A DNA stretch of 49,346 nucleotides from an uncultured Clostridia bacterium (GTDB taxonomy: Bacteria > Bacillota > Clostridia > TANB77 > CAG-508), in assembly GCA_934168305.1 (NCBI GenBank), contig CAKPNF010000011.1:1-49346 (forward strand), in the 5' to 3' direction. Position numbers and translations under genes: made by a program. Numbering within the stretch: position 1 is the stretch's first letter; the number at the start of each line of letters is the position of its first letter. The notes below the pieces were generated by a model that worked only from the letters and a program-made list of their open reading frames with translations, had not been told where the DNA came from and searched no databases. Of the stretch, positions 26,209 to 35,446 are shown one piece after another.

Positions 26209-27538
26209 ATGAATTATATAAAAAAGAATATGAAAGGGATAACATTAATATCTCTTGTAATAACAATAATATTGTTACTTATATTAGCAGGAATTAGTAT
26301 AAGATCAATAGTAGGGTCTAATGGGATATTAAAAACTGCTCAAAAAGCAACTAAAGATTATGAAAATGATCAGACTGATGAGAAAGAATATATAGATTCA
26401 TTAGAAGATGATACAGAAGAAAACACTGAAAATTTACCAGAGAACACCCCAGAAAATCCACAAGAAGTAGGAGAAAGAGTAGCATTAAAAGAAGAATGGA
26501 AATCAGAAAAAAAGTCAACAGTATATGCTGTATCAATTGGAGATGGAGAAACAATACCAGTTCCAAAAAGATTTTTCTATGTAGGAGGAAATTTTAGAAC
26601 TGGAGTAATAATATCTGATAATGAACAAGATAAATATGAAGAAGGAAAAGATAAAACAACATACGAATATACAACAAAACTAAAAGGAAATCAATTTGTT
26701 TGGATACCTTGTACAGAGACTGAATATAAAAAATGTGATTCATGGAATGGAACAACACAGACTGATACAATCCTAGGAGATTGTGTTTGGGACAAAAATA
26801 CGCCTGACTTTGAATTAGTACAAATAAAAAAATATGGTGGATTTTATATTGCAAGATATGAAGCGGGACTTGCAAATACAATAAAAGAATTTACAACAAA
26901 TCAAAAACATACGAGTTTAAACTCTGTATACAACAAAGATGGAGTACCTCAAAGTAAAGCAGGGATTATACCATGGATGTATATAAATTGGACGCAATCA
27001 AAAGAAAATGCAGAAAAAATGTACAATAATATTTATGTTAACAGTGGTTTAATTACAGGCACGCAATGGGATGTTATACTAAATACAATGCTTTCAAAAA
27101 ATGCAATAAGTGCAAGTGAGTTAACAGATTCTGAATCATGGGGAAATTATGCAAATAACGAAATACAATATACAGGAAGACTAGCTAGAGCAGATTATAA
27201 TATAACAAATTCAAATGCTTGGACATTAAAACCATTTGGAACAATAACAACAGGACAAACATCAAGTTATAGTAAAAACAATGGAGATTTATTAACTACA
27301 GGAGCAAGTGATATAGCACAAAGATATCATATATTTGATTTTGCCGGTAATTTATGGGAATGGACAGATGAAGAGGATATTTATAAAAATAATACAAATA
27401 AGCAATATCGTATAACGAGAGGTGGAAGTTACAATAATTTATCTAACAATATGTGCGTATGTTACCGTGCAGGTAGTGGTGCTGTAGATTATACAGGATT
27501 TAGTACACGGATTTCGTGTGGTACTTTATATTAAATAA
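26209..27538 (+). CDS. Pilin-like SUMF1-type surface protein, +1 shift at CGG
   Basis: A protein with a type IV prepilin-like N-terminus (KNMKG, cleavage before ITLISLVITIILLLILAG), an acidic linker (about 45-80) and a long domain resembling formylglycine-generating-enzyme/SUMF1-type or FISUMP proteins (FVWIPC, GGFYIARYEAG, FDFAGNLWEWTDE, YRITRGGSYNN). Read straight it ends STRISCGTLY at 27534. Skipping the C of an in-frame CGG at 27508 changes only the end to STGFRVVLYIK (stop 27536-27538, 442 residues), which is the family's standard C-terminus. The prepilin peptidase at 42157 could process it. SUMF1-type catalytic cysteines are not evident, so binding rather than catalysis is likely. Confidence 0.8.
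27508..27510 (+). other. CGG frame-change site 5 (pilin-like SUMF1 gene)
   Basis: Codons agt aca CGG att tcg tgt in frame 0; omitting the C gives aca GGA ttt cgt gtg gta ctt tat (T-G-F-R-V-V-L-Y). The shifted end matches the G-F-R-V/A-V-L-Y end common to this family, whereas the unshifted end does not. Confidence 0.88.
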
Positions 27539-27552
27539 AAAAGGAGATTTAT

Positions 27553-28290
27553 ATGTTTGGATTTAATTTTGATAAAAAAACGATGTATATGATAGCTGGA
27601 ATATTGTTATTATTCGTAGTAATACAATATGTAGCAAATCCAGGGCAATTACTAGGATTATTATTAAGTGCTCCAGGAGTATTAATTGCAATAACATTTC
27701 ATGAATTTGCACATGGATATGCAGCATATAAACTAGGAGATGATACTGCAAAAAATCAAGGAAGACTAAGCTTAAATCCACTTGCACATTTGGACCCAAT
27801 AGGAACATTAATGTTATTAGTAGCAGGATTTGGATGGGGAAAACCAGTCGAAGTAAATCCAAGAAATTATACAAGAAAAATATCAATGGAAAAAGGTGAA
27901 GCAATAGTTTCTCTTGCAGGACCATTAATGAATTTTGTACTTGCAATAATATTTACATTAATATATTGTGCAATATACAAATTTGCAAGCACATCATTTT
28001 TAGTATCAACAATAGGTAGAATAATAACGCTATTAATATCAACTACAATTTCAATTAATATTGGGCTTGGAGTATTCAATTTAATACCATTACCACCATT
28101 AGATGGATCAAAAATAATAATGCCATTTTTACCATACAAAGCAAAAGAATTTTTTGTAAATAATGAACAAATATTTTATATAATTTTTGTATTATTATGG
28201 ATAACAGGTTTAGCTGGAACAATAATAACACCAGCAATAAATTGGGTTTCTAAAGGAATACTAGCATTAGGAAAAATGATTTTTAGATAA
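27553..28290 (+). CDS. Site-2 protease-like M50 membrane metallopeptidase
   Basis: A 245-residue membrane zinc protease of the Rip/YwhC type. The HExxH motif is H50-E51-x2-H54 (TFHEFAHGYAAY), followed by NPLAHLDPIGTL, and the third metal ligand lies in the PLPPLDGSK loop. Four or five transmembrane segments are visible. Its substrates (membrane-bound anti-sigma factors or remnant signal peptides in other bacteria) are not known here. It starts 15 bases after the pilin-like gene, with RBS aaggag. Confidence 0.85.
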   Translation: MFGFNFDKKTMYMIAGILLLFVVIQYVANPGQLLGLLLSAPGVLIAITFHEFAHGYAAYKLGDDTAKNQGRLSLNPLAHLDPIGTLMLLVAGFGWGKPVEVNPRNYTRKISMEKGEAIVSLAGPLMNFVLAIIFTLIYCAIYKFASTSFLVSTIGRIITLLISTTISINIGLGVFNLIPLPPLDGSKIIMPFLPYKAKEFFVNNEQIFYIIFVLLWITGLAGTIITPAINWVSKGILALGKMIFR

Positions 28291-28302
28291 TAATAAAAAT
28301 AG

Positions 28303-28335
28303 GGATTTGGGGGCCAGGACTCATAATCCCTAATT
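28303..28335 (+). repeat. REP-like hairpin before tsaD
   Basis: tagggatt / aatcccta with an intervening ggggccaggactcat. The stem words resemble those of the other intergenic palindromes of the window, but the loop differs. It may form a hairpin in the M50-tsaD transcript. Confidence 0.6.
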
Positions 28336-28351
28336 TTAAAGGAGAAAAAAG

Positions 28352-29344
28352 ATGAAAAAAGATGTATTAACATTAGGAATAGAATCAAGTTGTGACGAAA
28401 CATCAGTTGCAGTAGTAAAAAATGGAAGAGAAATATTATCAAATATAATAGATACACAAATACCAATACACGAAAAATATGGAGGAGTAGTGCCAGAAAT
28501 AGCATCAAGAAATCATATTGAAGCAATATCAAGAGTAACAAAAAAAGCATTAGAAGAAGCAAATGTTACATTTAATGATATAGATGCAATAACACCAACA
28601 TATGGGCCTGGATTAGTAGGGGCATTGTTGGTAGGACTATCATATGCAAAAGCATTAAGTTTTGCAACAGATAAACCATTAGTAGGTGTAAATCATATAC
28701 AAGGACATATTGCAGCAAATTATATTACATATCCAGAATTAGAACCACCTTTTTTATGTGTAATGACATCTGGTGGTAACACACAACTAGTACATGTTAA
28801 AAACTATACAGAATTTGAAGTACTTGGAAAAACTAGAGATGATGCAATTGGTGAAGCATTTGATAAAGTTGCAAGAGTGGTTGGACTTGGATATCCAGGA
28901 GGTCCTAAAGTAGATAAATTAGCAAAAGAAGGAAATCCTAATTCAATTGAATTACCTAAAACACATTTTGATAATTTAGATTTCAGTTTTAGTGGCATAA
29001 AAACAGCTGTAATAAATTTACATCATAAAAATCCTGATATAAATAAAGCAGATTTATGTGCTAGTTTTGAAAGAACGGTAACTGAAATATTAATAGAAAA
29101 TGCAAAAAAAGCATTAAAACAAACAGGATTAAAAATAGTTGCATTAGCAGGAGGAGTATCTGCTAATAGTTATATAAGAAATGAGTTTTTAAAATTAGAA
29201 CGACTTGGTATAAAAGTATACATGCCAGATTTAAAATTATGTACAGATAATGCTGCAATGATTGCATCAGCTGGATATTATAATTTTATTAAAGGTGAAA
29301 GAAGTAAATTGGATTTAAATGCAATTCCAAACTTGAAATTATAA
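28352..29344 (+). CDS. tsaD: tRNA N6-adenosine threonylcarbamoyltransferase
   Basis: A 330-residue TsaD, which transfers the threonylcarbamoyl group to A37 of ANN-reading tRNAs together with TsaB and TsaE. It has LGIESSCDETS at the N-terminus, VNHIQGHIAANY (metal-binding histidines), TSGGNTQLV, and the C-terminal AGGVSANSYIR and CTDNAAMIASAGY motifs of the ASKHA fold. TsaB and TsaE genes are not in the window. RBS aaaggag. Confidence 0.96.
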   Translation: MKKDVLTLGIESSCDETSVAVVKNGREILSNIIDTQIPIHEKYGGVVPEIASRNHIEAISRVTKKALEEANVTFNDIDAITPTYGPGLVGALLVGLSYAKALSFATDKPLVGVNHIQGHIAANYITYPELEPPFLCVMTSGGNTQLVHVKNYTEFEVLGKTRDDAIGEAFDKVARVVGLGYPGGPKVDKLAKEGNPNSIELPKTHFDNLDFSFSGIKTAVINLHHKNPDINKADLCASFERTVTEILIENAKKALKQTGLKIVALAGGVSANSYIRNEFLKLERLGIKVYMPDLKLCTDNAAMIASAGYYNFIKGERSKLDLNAIPNLKL

Positions 29345-29361
29345 TAAAAAAATGGTATACT
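29333..29361 (+). promoter_or_regulatory. Promoter of the bS18-like gene
   Basis: TTGAAA at 29333-29338 (inside the tsaD end), 17-base spacer, TATACT at 29356-29361. Gene start is at 29407 after acggagg. Confidence 0.65.
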
Positions 29362-29406
29362 AATTAAGTAACTAAAAATAGACGGCAGAAAAACGGAGGT
29401 AGCAAA

Positions 29407-29598
29407 ATGGAAATTGGATGTTATTTTTGTGAAAGATACATTAACCCTAATTATAAAGAAGTTGATGTTTTAAAACGGTTTTTAAATTCAAATGGTGAAG
29501 TTCAGTCTATAAGAAAAACTGAATGTTGCCCAAGGCATCAAGTTGCATTAAAAACAGAAACAAAAAAAGCAAGAGAACTTGCATTACTACCAATGTAA
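29407..29598 (+). CDS. Small bS18-like ribosomal protein
   Basis: A 63-residue protein that resembles bS18: CYFC near the N-terminus, YKEVDVLKRFLNSNGEV, a second cysteine pair in ECCPRH, and the end TKKARELALLPM, which matches the usual KRARELALLP. The four cysteines suggest the zinc-binding form. It is shorter than typical bS18 (about 75-80 residues) and stands away from rpsF and ssb, so it may be a paralogue; the primary rpsR would be elsewhere. Codon 24 is an in-frame CGG that reads as Arg in the conserved LKRF; a +1 shift there would stop two codons later. Confidence 0.7.
   Translation: MEIGCYFCERYINPNYKEVDVLKRFLNSNGEVQSIRKTECCPRHQVALKTETKKARELALLPM
29476..29478 (+). other. In-frame CGG without frame change (bS18-like)
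   Basis: Context tta aaa CGG ttt tta. Frame 0 keeps the conserved K-R-F of bS18; omitting the C would give ggt ttt TAA. This site argues that CGG can be read as Arg, or that expression of this gene depends on escaping the shift. Confidence 0.85.
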
Positions 29599-29604
29599 CA
29601 AGAA

Positions 29605-29636
29605 AAAGGCAAAAGATAATTCTTTTGCCTTTTTTG
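29605..29636 (+). terminator. Terminator after the bS18-like gene
   Basis: Stem aaggcaaaag / cttttgcctt with six-base loop followed by TTTTT. Confidence 0.93.
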
Positions 29637-29695
29637 TTGCTTTTTAAAAATTATTATAGTAAAATTACAATATATTAGAAAGGAAATAAGCAAAA

Positions 29696-30388
29696 ATGGC
29701 AATATATGTAATAGGAGATTTACACTTATCATTTAATACAAATAAGCCAATGAATGTATTTGGACAAAATTGGCAAAACTATGAAAAAAAAATAAAACAA
29801 GACTGGCTATCAAAAGTAAAACCAGACGACTTAGTAATGTTGCCAGGAGACTTTTCATGGTCAATGTATTTAGACGAAACAGAAAAAGACTTTGAATTTA
29901 TAAACAATTTACCAGGAAAAAAAATATTGTTAAAAGGAAATCATGATTACTGGTGGACTACATTAACAAGCATGAGAAAATATATAAAAGAAAAAGATTT
30001 TGAAAATATAGACTTTCTATATAATAATAGTTATGAATTTGATAACAAAATAATTGTAGGAACAAGAGGATGGAGTTTATCAGAAGAGCAAGAAGATATT
30101 AGATTAACAAAAAGAGAAATAGCAAGATTAGAACTATCAATAAAAGATGGAATATCAAAATATGGAAACAACAAAGAGATAATAGCATTTATGCACTATC
30201 CACCTGTAACCAAAAACTACATGAATACTGAATATATAGAACTACTAAAAAAATATAATATAAAAAGATGTTTTTATGGACATCTACACGCAAGTTCAAT
30301 TCAAGATGCTGTTGAAGGAAACATACAAGGAATAGAACTAAAATTAATTAGTAGTGACGGACTAAATTTCAAATTATGGCAAATCTAA
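29696..30388 (+). CDS. Calcineurin-like metallophosphoesterase
   Basis: A 230-residue phosphoesterase with all metal-binding motifs: GDLHLS (D8, H10), PGDFSW, KGNHDYWW, MHYPPV and YGHLHA. Length and motif spacing suit the single-domain bacterial group of unknown substrate. It has no signal peptide. RBS gaaagg. It is 67 bases upstream of recG, separated by a half copy of the palindromic element. Confidence 0.88.
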   Translation: MAIYVIGDLHLSFNTNKPMNVFGQNWQNYEKKIKQDWLSKVKPDDLVMLPGDFSWSMYLDETEKDFEFINNLPGKKILLKGNHDYWWTTLTSMRKYIKEKDFENIDFLYNNSYEFDNKIIVGTRGWSLSEEQEDIRLTKREIARLELSIKDGISKYGNNKEIIAFMHYPPVTKNYMNTEYIELLKKYNIKRCFYGHLHASSIQDAVEGNIQGIELKLISSDGLNFKLWQI

Positions 30389-30391
30389 AAT

Positions 30392-30424
30392 CAGGGATTA
30401 AGGGGCCACCACACCAAATCCCTC
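30392..30424 (+). repeat. Half palindromic element before recG
   Basis: The left-arm text (agggattaaggggccacca...) of the elements at 24483 and 38942 is present once with one change (accaaatccct for acaaaatccct); spacer and right arm are missing. agggatt / aatccct still allow a small hairpin. Confidence 0.8.
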
Positions 30425-30455
30425 ATAAATACAGCAGAAAACATAGGAGAAAATT

Positions 30456-32514
30456 ATGGACTTAAATAAAGATGTAAAATATATAAAAGGAGTAGGACCT
30501 AATAGAGTAAAACTTCTTAATAAAATAGGAATATTTACATTAAAAGACTTAATAACATACTATCCAAGAGGATATGAAGACAGAAGTAAACCGAAAAATA
30601 TATGTGAATGTGTAAATGGAGAAGTTACATTAATTGAAGCAATAGCTGTTTCAAGATTTATAGATACGAGAATAAGCAAAGGCAGAACTATGCAAAAATT
30701 AATGGTCAGAGATGAAACAGGACAAGCTGTTATTACATGGTTTAATCAGCCATACTTAAAATCAAAATTTCAAATGCGGAAAAAAATATAGATTTTATGG
30801 AAAAATTGAATTTCAATATGGAAAAATAAACATGAATTCACCAGTATTTGATGAAATAGAAAATACAAATAATACAGGAAAAATAATTCCAATTTATCCA
30901 TTAACATTTAGTTTAACACAAAATACATTAAGAAAAATAATTGAAAACGGAATACAAGATGTAAAACAACAAAGTGGATTAGAAGAAACATTGCCAGAAT
31001 ACATATTAGAAAAATACAAATTAGAAAAAATAAATGAAGCAACAAACAATATACATTTTCCAAAAGAATTCGACGATTTTAAAAAAGCCAGAAAAAGATT
31101 AGTATTTGAAGAACTATTATCAACACAATTAGCATTGTTACAATTAAAAAATAATAATTTAACAGACAAAAAAGGTATACAATTCAATTCAGAAGTACAT
31201 ATGTCAGATGTGATAAATACATTACCATTTAACTTAACAAAAGCACAGCTAAGAGTCTTACAAGAAATTGATGAAAATATGGAATCTGAAAAATCAATGA
31301 ATAGATTACTACAAGGAGATGTTGGCTCTGGAAAAACAATCGTAGCAATGATATCAGCATACAAAGCAGTAAAATCGGGATATCAAACAGCAATACTAGC
31401 ACCAACGGCAATACTTGCAGTACAACATTTAAATAATTTCCAAAAAATCTTAGACAAATTTGATATAAAATGTGAATTATTGATATCAGGCATTACAAAA
31501 AAGAAAAAAGAAGATATCTTAGAAAGATTAAAAAATGGTGAAATAGATATATTAATAGGAACACATGCAATGCTTGAAGAAAATGTAGAATTCAAAAATT
31601 TAGGACTAGTTGTAACCGATGAACAACACAGATTTGGAGTAAAGCAAAGAACAAAAATTGCAGAAAAAGGACAAAATCCAGATGTATTAGTAATGTCAGC
31701 AACACCAATACCAAGAACATTAGCATTAATATTATATGGAGATTTGGATATATCTATAATAGATGAACTTCCACCAAACAGAAAAACAATAGAAACATTC
31801 GCAGTAACAAAAAGAATGGAAGAAAGAGTAAACAATTTTATAAAAAAACAAGTAGATGAAGGAAGACAGGCATATATAGTATGTCCTTTAGTAGAAGATA
31901 GCGAAGAAGAAGACAATGATTTAAAATCAGTAATAACGCTATATGAAACATGCAAAAAAGAGACATTCTCAGAATATAGAGTAGAATATATACATGGTAA
32001 GATGAAACAAAAAGAAAAAGATGACATTATGAATAGGTTTAAAAATGGAGAAATAGATATATTAATTTCAACAACAGTAATTGAAGTAGGAGTAGATGTA
32101 CCAAATGCAAGTATAATGGTAATAGAAGATGCACAAAGATTTGGATTAGCACAGTTGCATCAATTAAGAGGAAGAGTTGGAAGAGGAGAATACAAATCAT
32201 ATTGTGTACTAAAATATAAAGGAAATGGACAAAACACAAAAGAAAGAATGAAAGTAATGTGTGAAACAAATGATGGATTTGTAATATCACAAAAAGACCT
32301 AGAATTAAGAGGCTCTGGAGATTTCTTTGGAACAGCACAACATGGAATACCAGAATTTAAAATATCAAATTTATTTACTGATATGGATATACTAAAATTA
32401 GCACAAGAAGCAGCAATATCAATTGTAGACAAAGATGGAAAATTAGAAAAAGAAGAAAATAAGCTTTTAAAAGAATTAGTTAAAGACAAATTTACAGATA
32501 GAATTGAAATTTAA
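30456..32514 (+). CDS. recG: ATP-dependent DNA helicase RecG, +1 shift at CGG
   Basis: RecG, the branch-migration helicase for stalled forks. The N-terminal wedge region starts KYIKGVGPNRVKLLNKIGI and contains the OB-type segment GQAVITWFNQPYLK; the helicase domain has GDVGSGKT (Walker A), DEQHRFGV (the DEQH box), MSATPIPRTLAL and HQLRGRVGR. The straight reading ends after 111 residues. Skipping the C of an in-frame CGG at 30777 gives YLKSKFQMG-KKYRFYGKIEFQYGKI, joining the frames into one 685-residue protein of normal length. The broken position is inside the wedge domain, so the unshifted product would be useless. RBS taggag. Confidence 0.94.
30777..30779 (+). other. CGG frame-change site 6 (recG)
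   Basis: Codons caa atg CGG aaa aaa ata TAG in frame 0; omitting the C gives atg GGA aaa aaa tat aga ttt tat (M-G-K-K-Y-R-F-Y), the expected RecG wedge sequence. The stop three codons later would end translation if no shift occurred. Confidence 0.92.
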
Positions 32515-32516
32515 AA

Positions 32517-32547
32517 TGGGTCAAAAAGGGGTGTCCCATCTGACCCA
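32517..32547 (+). repeat. REP-like hairpin after recG
   Basis: tgggtca / tgacccaa enclosing a second short stem (ggggtgtccca). It lies between the recG stop and the RBS of the next gene. Confidence 0.6.
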
Positions 32548-32559
32548 AGGAGGAAAATT

Positions 32560-33351
32560 ATGGTTATATTTGGAATAGATATTAGAGCATATTTTTTATT
32601 ATTTATGACATATGCATGTTTAGGATGGTGCATGGAAGTTATTGGAAAACTAATACAATATAAAAGATTTATAAATAGAGGTTTTTTAATAGGACCATAT
32701 TGCCCAATATATGGATATGGAGCACTGTTAATTACATTTTTATTAAAAAAATATACAAATGACCCAATCACATTATTTATAATGGCTATATTAGTTTGTG
32801 GAACACTAGAATATTTAACAAGTTATTTCATGGAAAAGATATTTCATGCAAGATGGTGGGACTACAGTCAAAGAAAATTTAATATAAATGGAAGAGTTTG
32901 CTTAAATACTATAATTCCATTTGGATTATTAGGTATGTTTATAATGTATGTATCAAATCCATTTTTAATAGGCAAAATAGAAAGTTTATCAGAAACATGG
33001 CTAAATATACTATTTTGGACTTTATTAGTAATATATGTAATAGATAATATAATTTCAGGAAAAGTTATAAACTATGTAGGAAAAACAACAAAGAAATTTG
33101 GAAAAGATTTAGATAATACAGAAGAAATAACGAAAAAAGTAAAAGAAACATTACAGGCAAAATCTGCATTATATAGAAGATTATTAAATGCATATCCAAA
33201 AATAAAATCAATTAAAGTAAAAATAAAAGAAAAACAAGAAGAATTAAAAAGACAAGTAGAAGAGCAAAAAAATGAAGTAAAAGAAAGTGTAAAAAAACAG
33301 AAAGAAGAGATTAAAGAAAAAATAGAAAATTTAAAAGAAGATAAAAAATAA
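32560..33351 (+). CDS. CmpB-like (PF06541-type) membrane protein
   Basis: A 263-residue protein with four or five transmembrane helices in the first 180 residues. YACLGWCMEV, NRGFLIGPYCPIYGYGAL and ARWWDYS..FNINGRVCL are the signature of the 'putative ABC-transporter type IV' (CmpB-like) family. Residues 205-263 form a highly charged Lys/Glu coiled coil, probably cytoplasmic. Function is unknown to me. It precedes the BrkB-like gene by 13 bases; both form one unit. Confidence 0.75.
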   Translation: MVIFGIDIRAYFLLFMTYACLGWCMEVIGKLIQYKRFINRGFLIGPYCPIYGYGALLITFLLKKYTNDPITLFIMAILVCGTLEYLTSYFMEKIFHARWWDYSQRKFNINGRVCLNTIIPFGLLGMFIMYVSNPFLIGKIESLSETWLNILFWTLLVIYVIDNIISGKVINYVGKTTKKFGKDLDNTEEITKKVKETLQAKSALYRRLLNAYPKIKSIKVKIKEKQEELKRQVEEQKNEVKESVKKQKEEIKEKIENLKEDKK

Positions 33352-33364
33352 GAAGGAAACTTTT

Positions 33365-34216
33365 ATGAAAAAATTTGATTTTAAAGAGAAATATAAAATA
33401 ATACAAAGAATATCAACTAATATGGGAAATGACCATATTAGTGAATTCTCTGCACAATGTTCATATTACACAATACTATCATTCATACCATTTGTAATTG
33501 TATTAATTACGCTTATACAATACACAAATATAGATCAAAAAACATTATTTGATGTCATTTCAAAAATAATACCATCAAGTATGAATGAATTTGTAATTGG
33601 AATAGTTAGAGAAGTATATTCTAAATCTATAGGAACAATTTCAATATCAATTATATTCACACTATGGTCAGCCGGAAAAGGTTTATTTGCATTAACAAAA
33701 GGGTTGCACTCTGTATATAACACAGATGAAGATAGTGGAAAATCAGTTATATATTTAAGAATAGTTTCATTAGTAGAAACAATAATTTTCATTGTATTAA
33801 TAATGATTGGATTAGTTTTATTAGTGTTTGGAAATAGTTTAAAATCAATTGTACAACAACACTTTGGTGGACTTGAGAACTTTAATATGTTTTCACAAAT
33901 AATAACTGAAATAGGATTTGTATTTATAACATTTATTATCTTCTTATTTTTATATAAATTCATGCCAAAACACAAAGTGACCTTTAAAAGTCAAATTCCA
34001 GGAGCAATATTTGGTGCGATAGCACTTAATGTAATTTCATTTATATTCTCTAAATATTTAGATATATTTAAAGGATTTTCTATAACCTATGGAAGCTTGA
34101 CGACATTAATGCTTATAATGATGTGGACATATTCATGCTTTTATTCTTTGTTTTTAGGATCAGAAATAAACAAAGAAATAATGAAAAAATTAAACAATAA
34201 AAATTTTGACACATAA
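33365..34216 (+). CDS. YihY/BrkB-family membrane protein
   Basis: A 283-residue protein with about six transmembrane segments. ISEFSAQCSYYTILSFIPFVIVLITL, SAGKGLFALTKGLHSVYN, YKFMPKHKVTFKSQIPGAIFGAI and TYGSLTTLMLIMMWTYSCFYSLFLGSEIN are the typical blocks of the YihY/BrkB (UPF0761) family. Once misnamed ribonuclease BN, its function remains unclear. It ends just at the promoter of the next gene. Confidence 0.9.
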   Translation: MKKFDFKEKYKIIQRISTNMGNDHISEFSAQCSYYTILSFIPFVIVLITLIQYTNIDQKTLFDVISKIIPSSMNEFVIGIVREVYSKSIGTISISIIFTLWSAGKGLFALTKGLHSVYNTDEDSGKSVIYLRIVSLVETIIFIVLIMIGLVLLVFGNSLKSIVQQHFGGLENFNMFSQIITEIGFVFITFIIFLFLYKFMPKHKVTFKSQIPGAIFGAIALNVISFIFSKYLDIFKGFSITYGSLTTLMLIMMWTYSCFYSLFLGSEINKEIMKKLNNKNFDT

Positions 34217-34234
34217 GTATATAAATGATAAAAT
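34206..34234 (+). promoter_or_regulatory. Promoter of the NAGPA-like gene
   Basis: TTGACA at 34206-34211 (inside the end of the BrkB-like gene), 17-base spacer, TAAAAT at 34229-34234. Confidence 0.75.
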
Positions 34235-34274
34235 ACTTAAGAAAAATATAATAACATAAGAGAAGGAACAAAAA

Positions 34275-35372
34275 ATGCAAAAAACAGATATAGATACAGT
34301 AACAAATGTAATATTAAATAACGAATATAGTTTACACGAAAATAATAAACAAAATAATAATGAATCCAATGATAATAAAAACAAAAAGAAAAAAAATAGA
34401 CATAAGAAGAAAAAAACAATAAAGCAAAAAATATTTTTATGCCTAAAAATATTAATAGGATTGATTGTACTAGCAATAATATTTATATTTTTATTCTTCA
34501 AAACATCATTATTTCAAAAATACAAAGAACTATGGGTAGTAACAGCAATGTCAACAATGAACCATCAATATTTAGCGACATGGTTTTTATCAGATGAGGA
34601 GATACAAGAAATAATGAATAAATTAGAAGTACAGAATAATGAAAACTCAAACTCTGATGATATAAAAATAGTTGAAGTAAAAGACAATAAGAAAGAAATA
34701 ACTGTTGAAAAAATAACAGGGAAGAATTATGTTGGATATGTAATGATAATTCCAGATGCAACAAAAGTTAATCTGGTTGATGGACGAAAATCAAATAGAG
34801 GTTCAAAGCTAAGTGAGATTGTTAAGAACAACAACGCTATTGCAGGAATAAACGCCGGAGGATTTGCCGATGAAGGTGGAGTAGGCTCTGGAAACATTTT
34901 ATGTGATGCAACTATAATAAATAAAAAATTATTATATGGAAATAAAACATCCAAATATAGTCTAATTGGACTAAGCTCAGATAAAAAGTTAGTGTTAGGA
35001 AAGTATACATATCAACAAGCATTAAATGAGGGAATAGACTCAGCTGTAGAATTTGGACCATATATAATAGTTAATGGAAAAAATCAAATTACAAATGCTA
35101 GTTCAGGAGGAATACACCCAAGAATGGCAATAGGACAAAAAAAGGATGGAACGTTTATATTTGTTGTTGTTGATGGAAGACAACCAGGGTATAGTATAGG
35201 AACAAACCTATTAGAGTTACAAAATATATTTAATAAATATGACGCATATAATGCTGCAAATTTAGATGGAGGTTCATCTGCTACTATGTATTATAATGGT
35301 AAAGTTGTAAATAAAACATCAACGCCGATGGGAGAGAGATATTTGCCAAATGCATTCATAGTAAAAAAATAA
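34275..35372 (+). CDS. Phosphodiester glycosidase (NAGPA)-domain membrane protein
   Basis: A 365-residue protein. A Lys/Asn-rich cytoplasmic N-terminus (about 1-50) is followed by one transmembrane helix (about 53-73), so the rest is outside the cell. From residue 150 on it shows the NAGPA/PF09992 fold: AGINAGGFADEGG, VEFGPYIIVNG, PRMAIGQKKDGTFIFVVVDGRQPG, AANLDGGSSATMYYNG. Such proteins act on phosphodiester-linked sugars of exopolysaccharides or teichoic acids. It is monocistronic and ends at a long bidirectional hairpin. Confidence 0.85.
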   Translation: MQKTDIDTVTNVILNNEYSLHENNKQNNNESNDNKNKKKKNRHKKKKTIKQKIFLCLKILIGLIVLAIIFIFLFFKTSLFQKYKELWVVTAMSTMNHQYLATWFLSDEEIQEIMNKLEVQNNENSNSDDIKIVEVKDNKKEITVEKITGKNYVGYVMIIPDATKVNLVDGRKSNRGSKLSEIVKNNNAIAGINAGGFADEGGVGSGNILCDATIINKKLLYGNKTSKYSLIGLSSDKKLVLGKYTYQQALNEGIDSAVEFGPYIIVNGKNQITNASSGGIHPRMAIGQKKDGTFIFVVVDGRQPGYSIGTNLLELQNIFNKYDAYNAANLDGGSSATMYYNGKVVNKTSTPMGERYLPNAFIVKK

Positions 35373-35446
35373 ACCAAGTAGTGTCATTCTTGAATTGGTG
35401 GTTCAACTTGTCTCACAACCAATTCAAGAATGACACTACTTGGTTT
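35371..35446. terminator. 29-bp perfect palindrome between NAGPA and vanW genes
   Basis: Arms 35371-35399 and 35418-35446 are perfect complements over 29 bases, with an 18-base loop (ggttcaac...). It lies between two converging genes and reaches into both stop codons. The stem contains the words aattggt and gtcattctt, which recur in the hairpin at 41440-41531, so it may be a mobile palindromic repeat used as a terminator. Confidence 0.85.

Noticed and set aside
29407..29598. A hidden +1 shift at the CGG of the bS18-like gene
   Set aside because: Shifting gives a stop two codons later, and the unshifted frame matches bS18 to its end.
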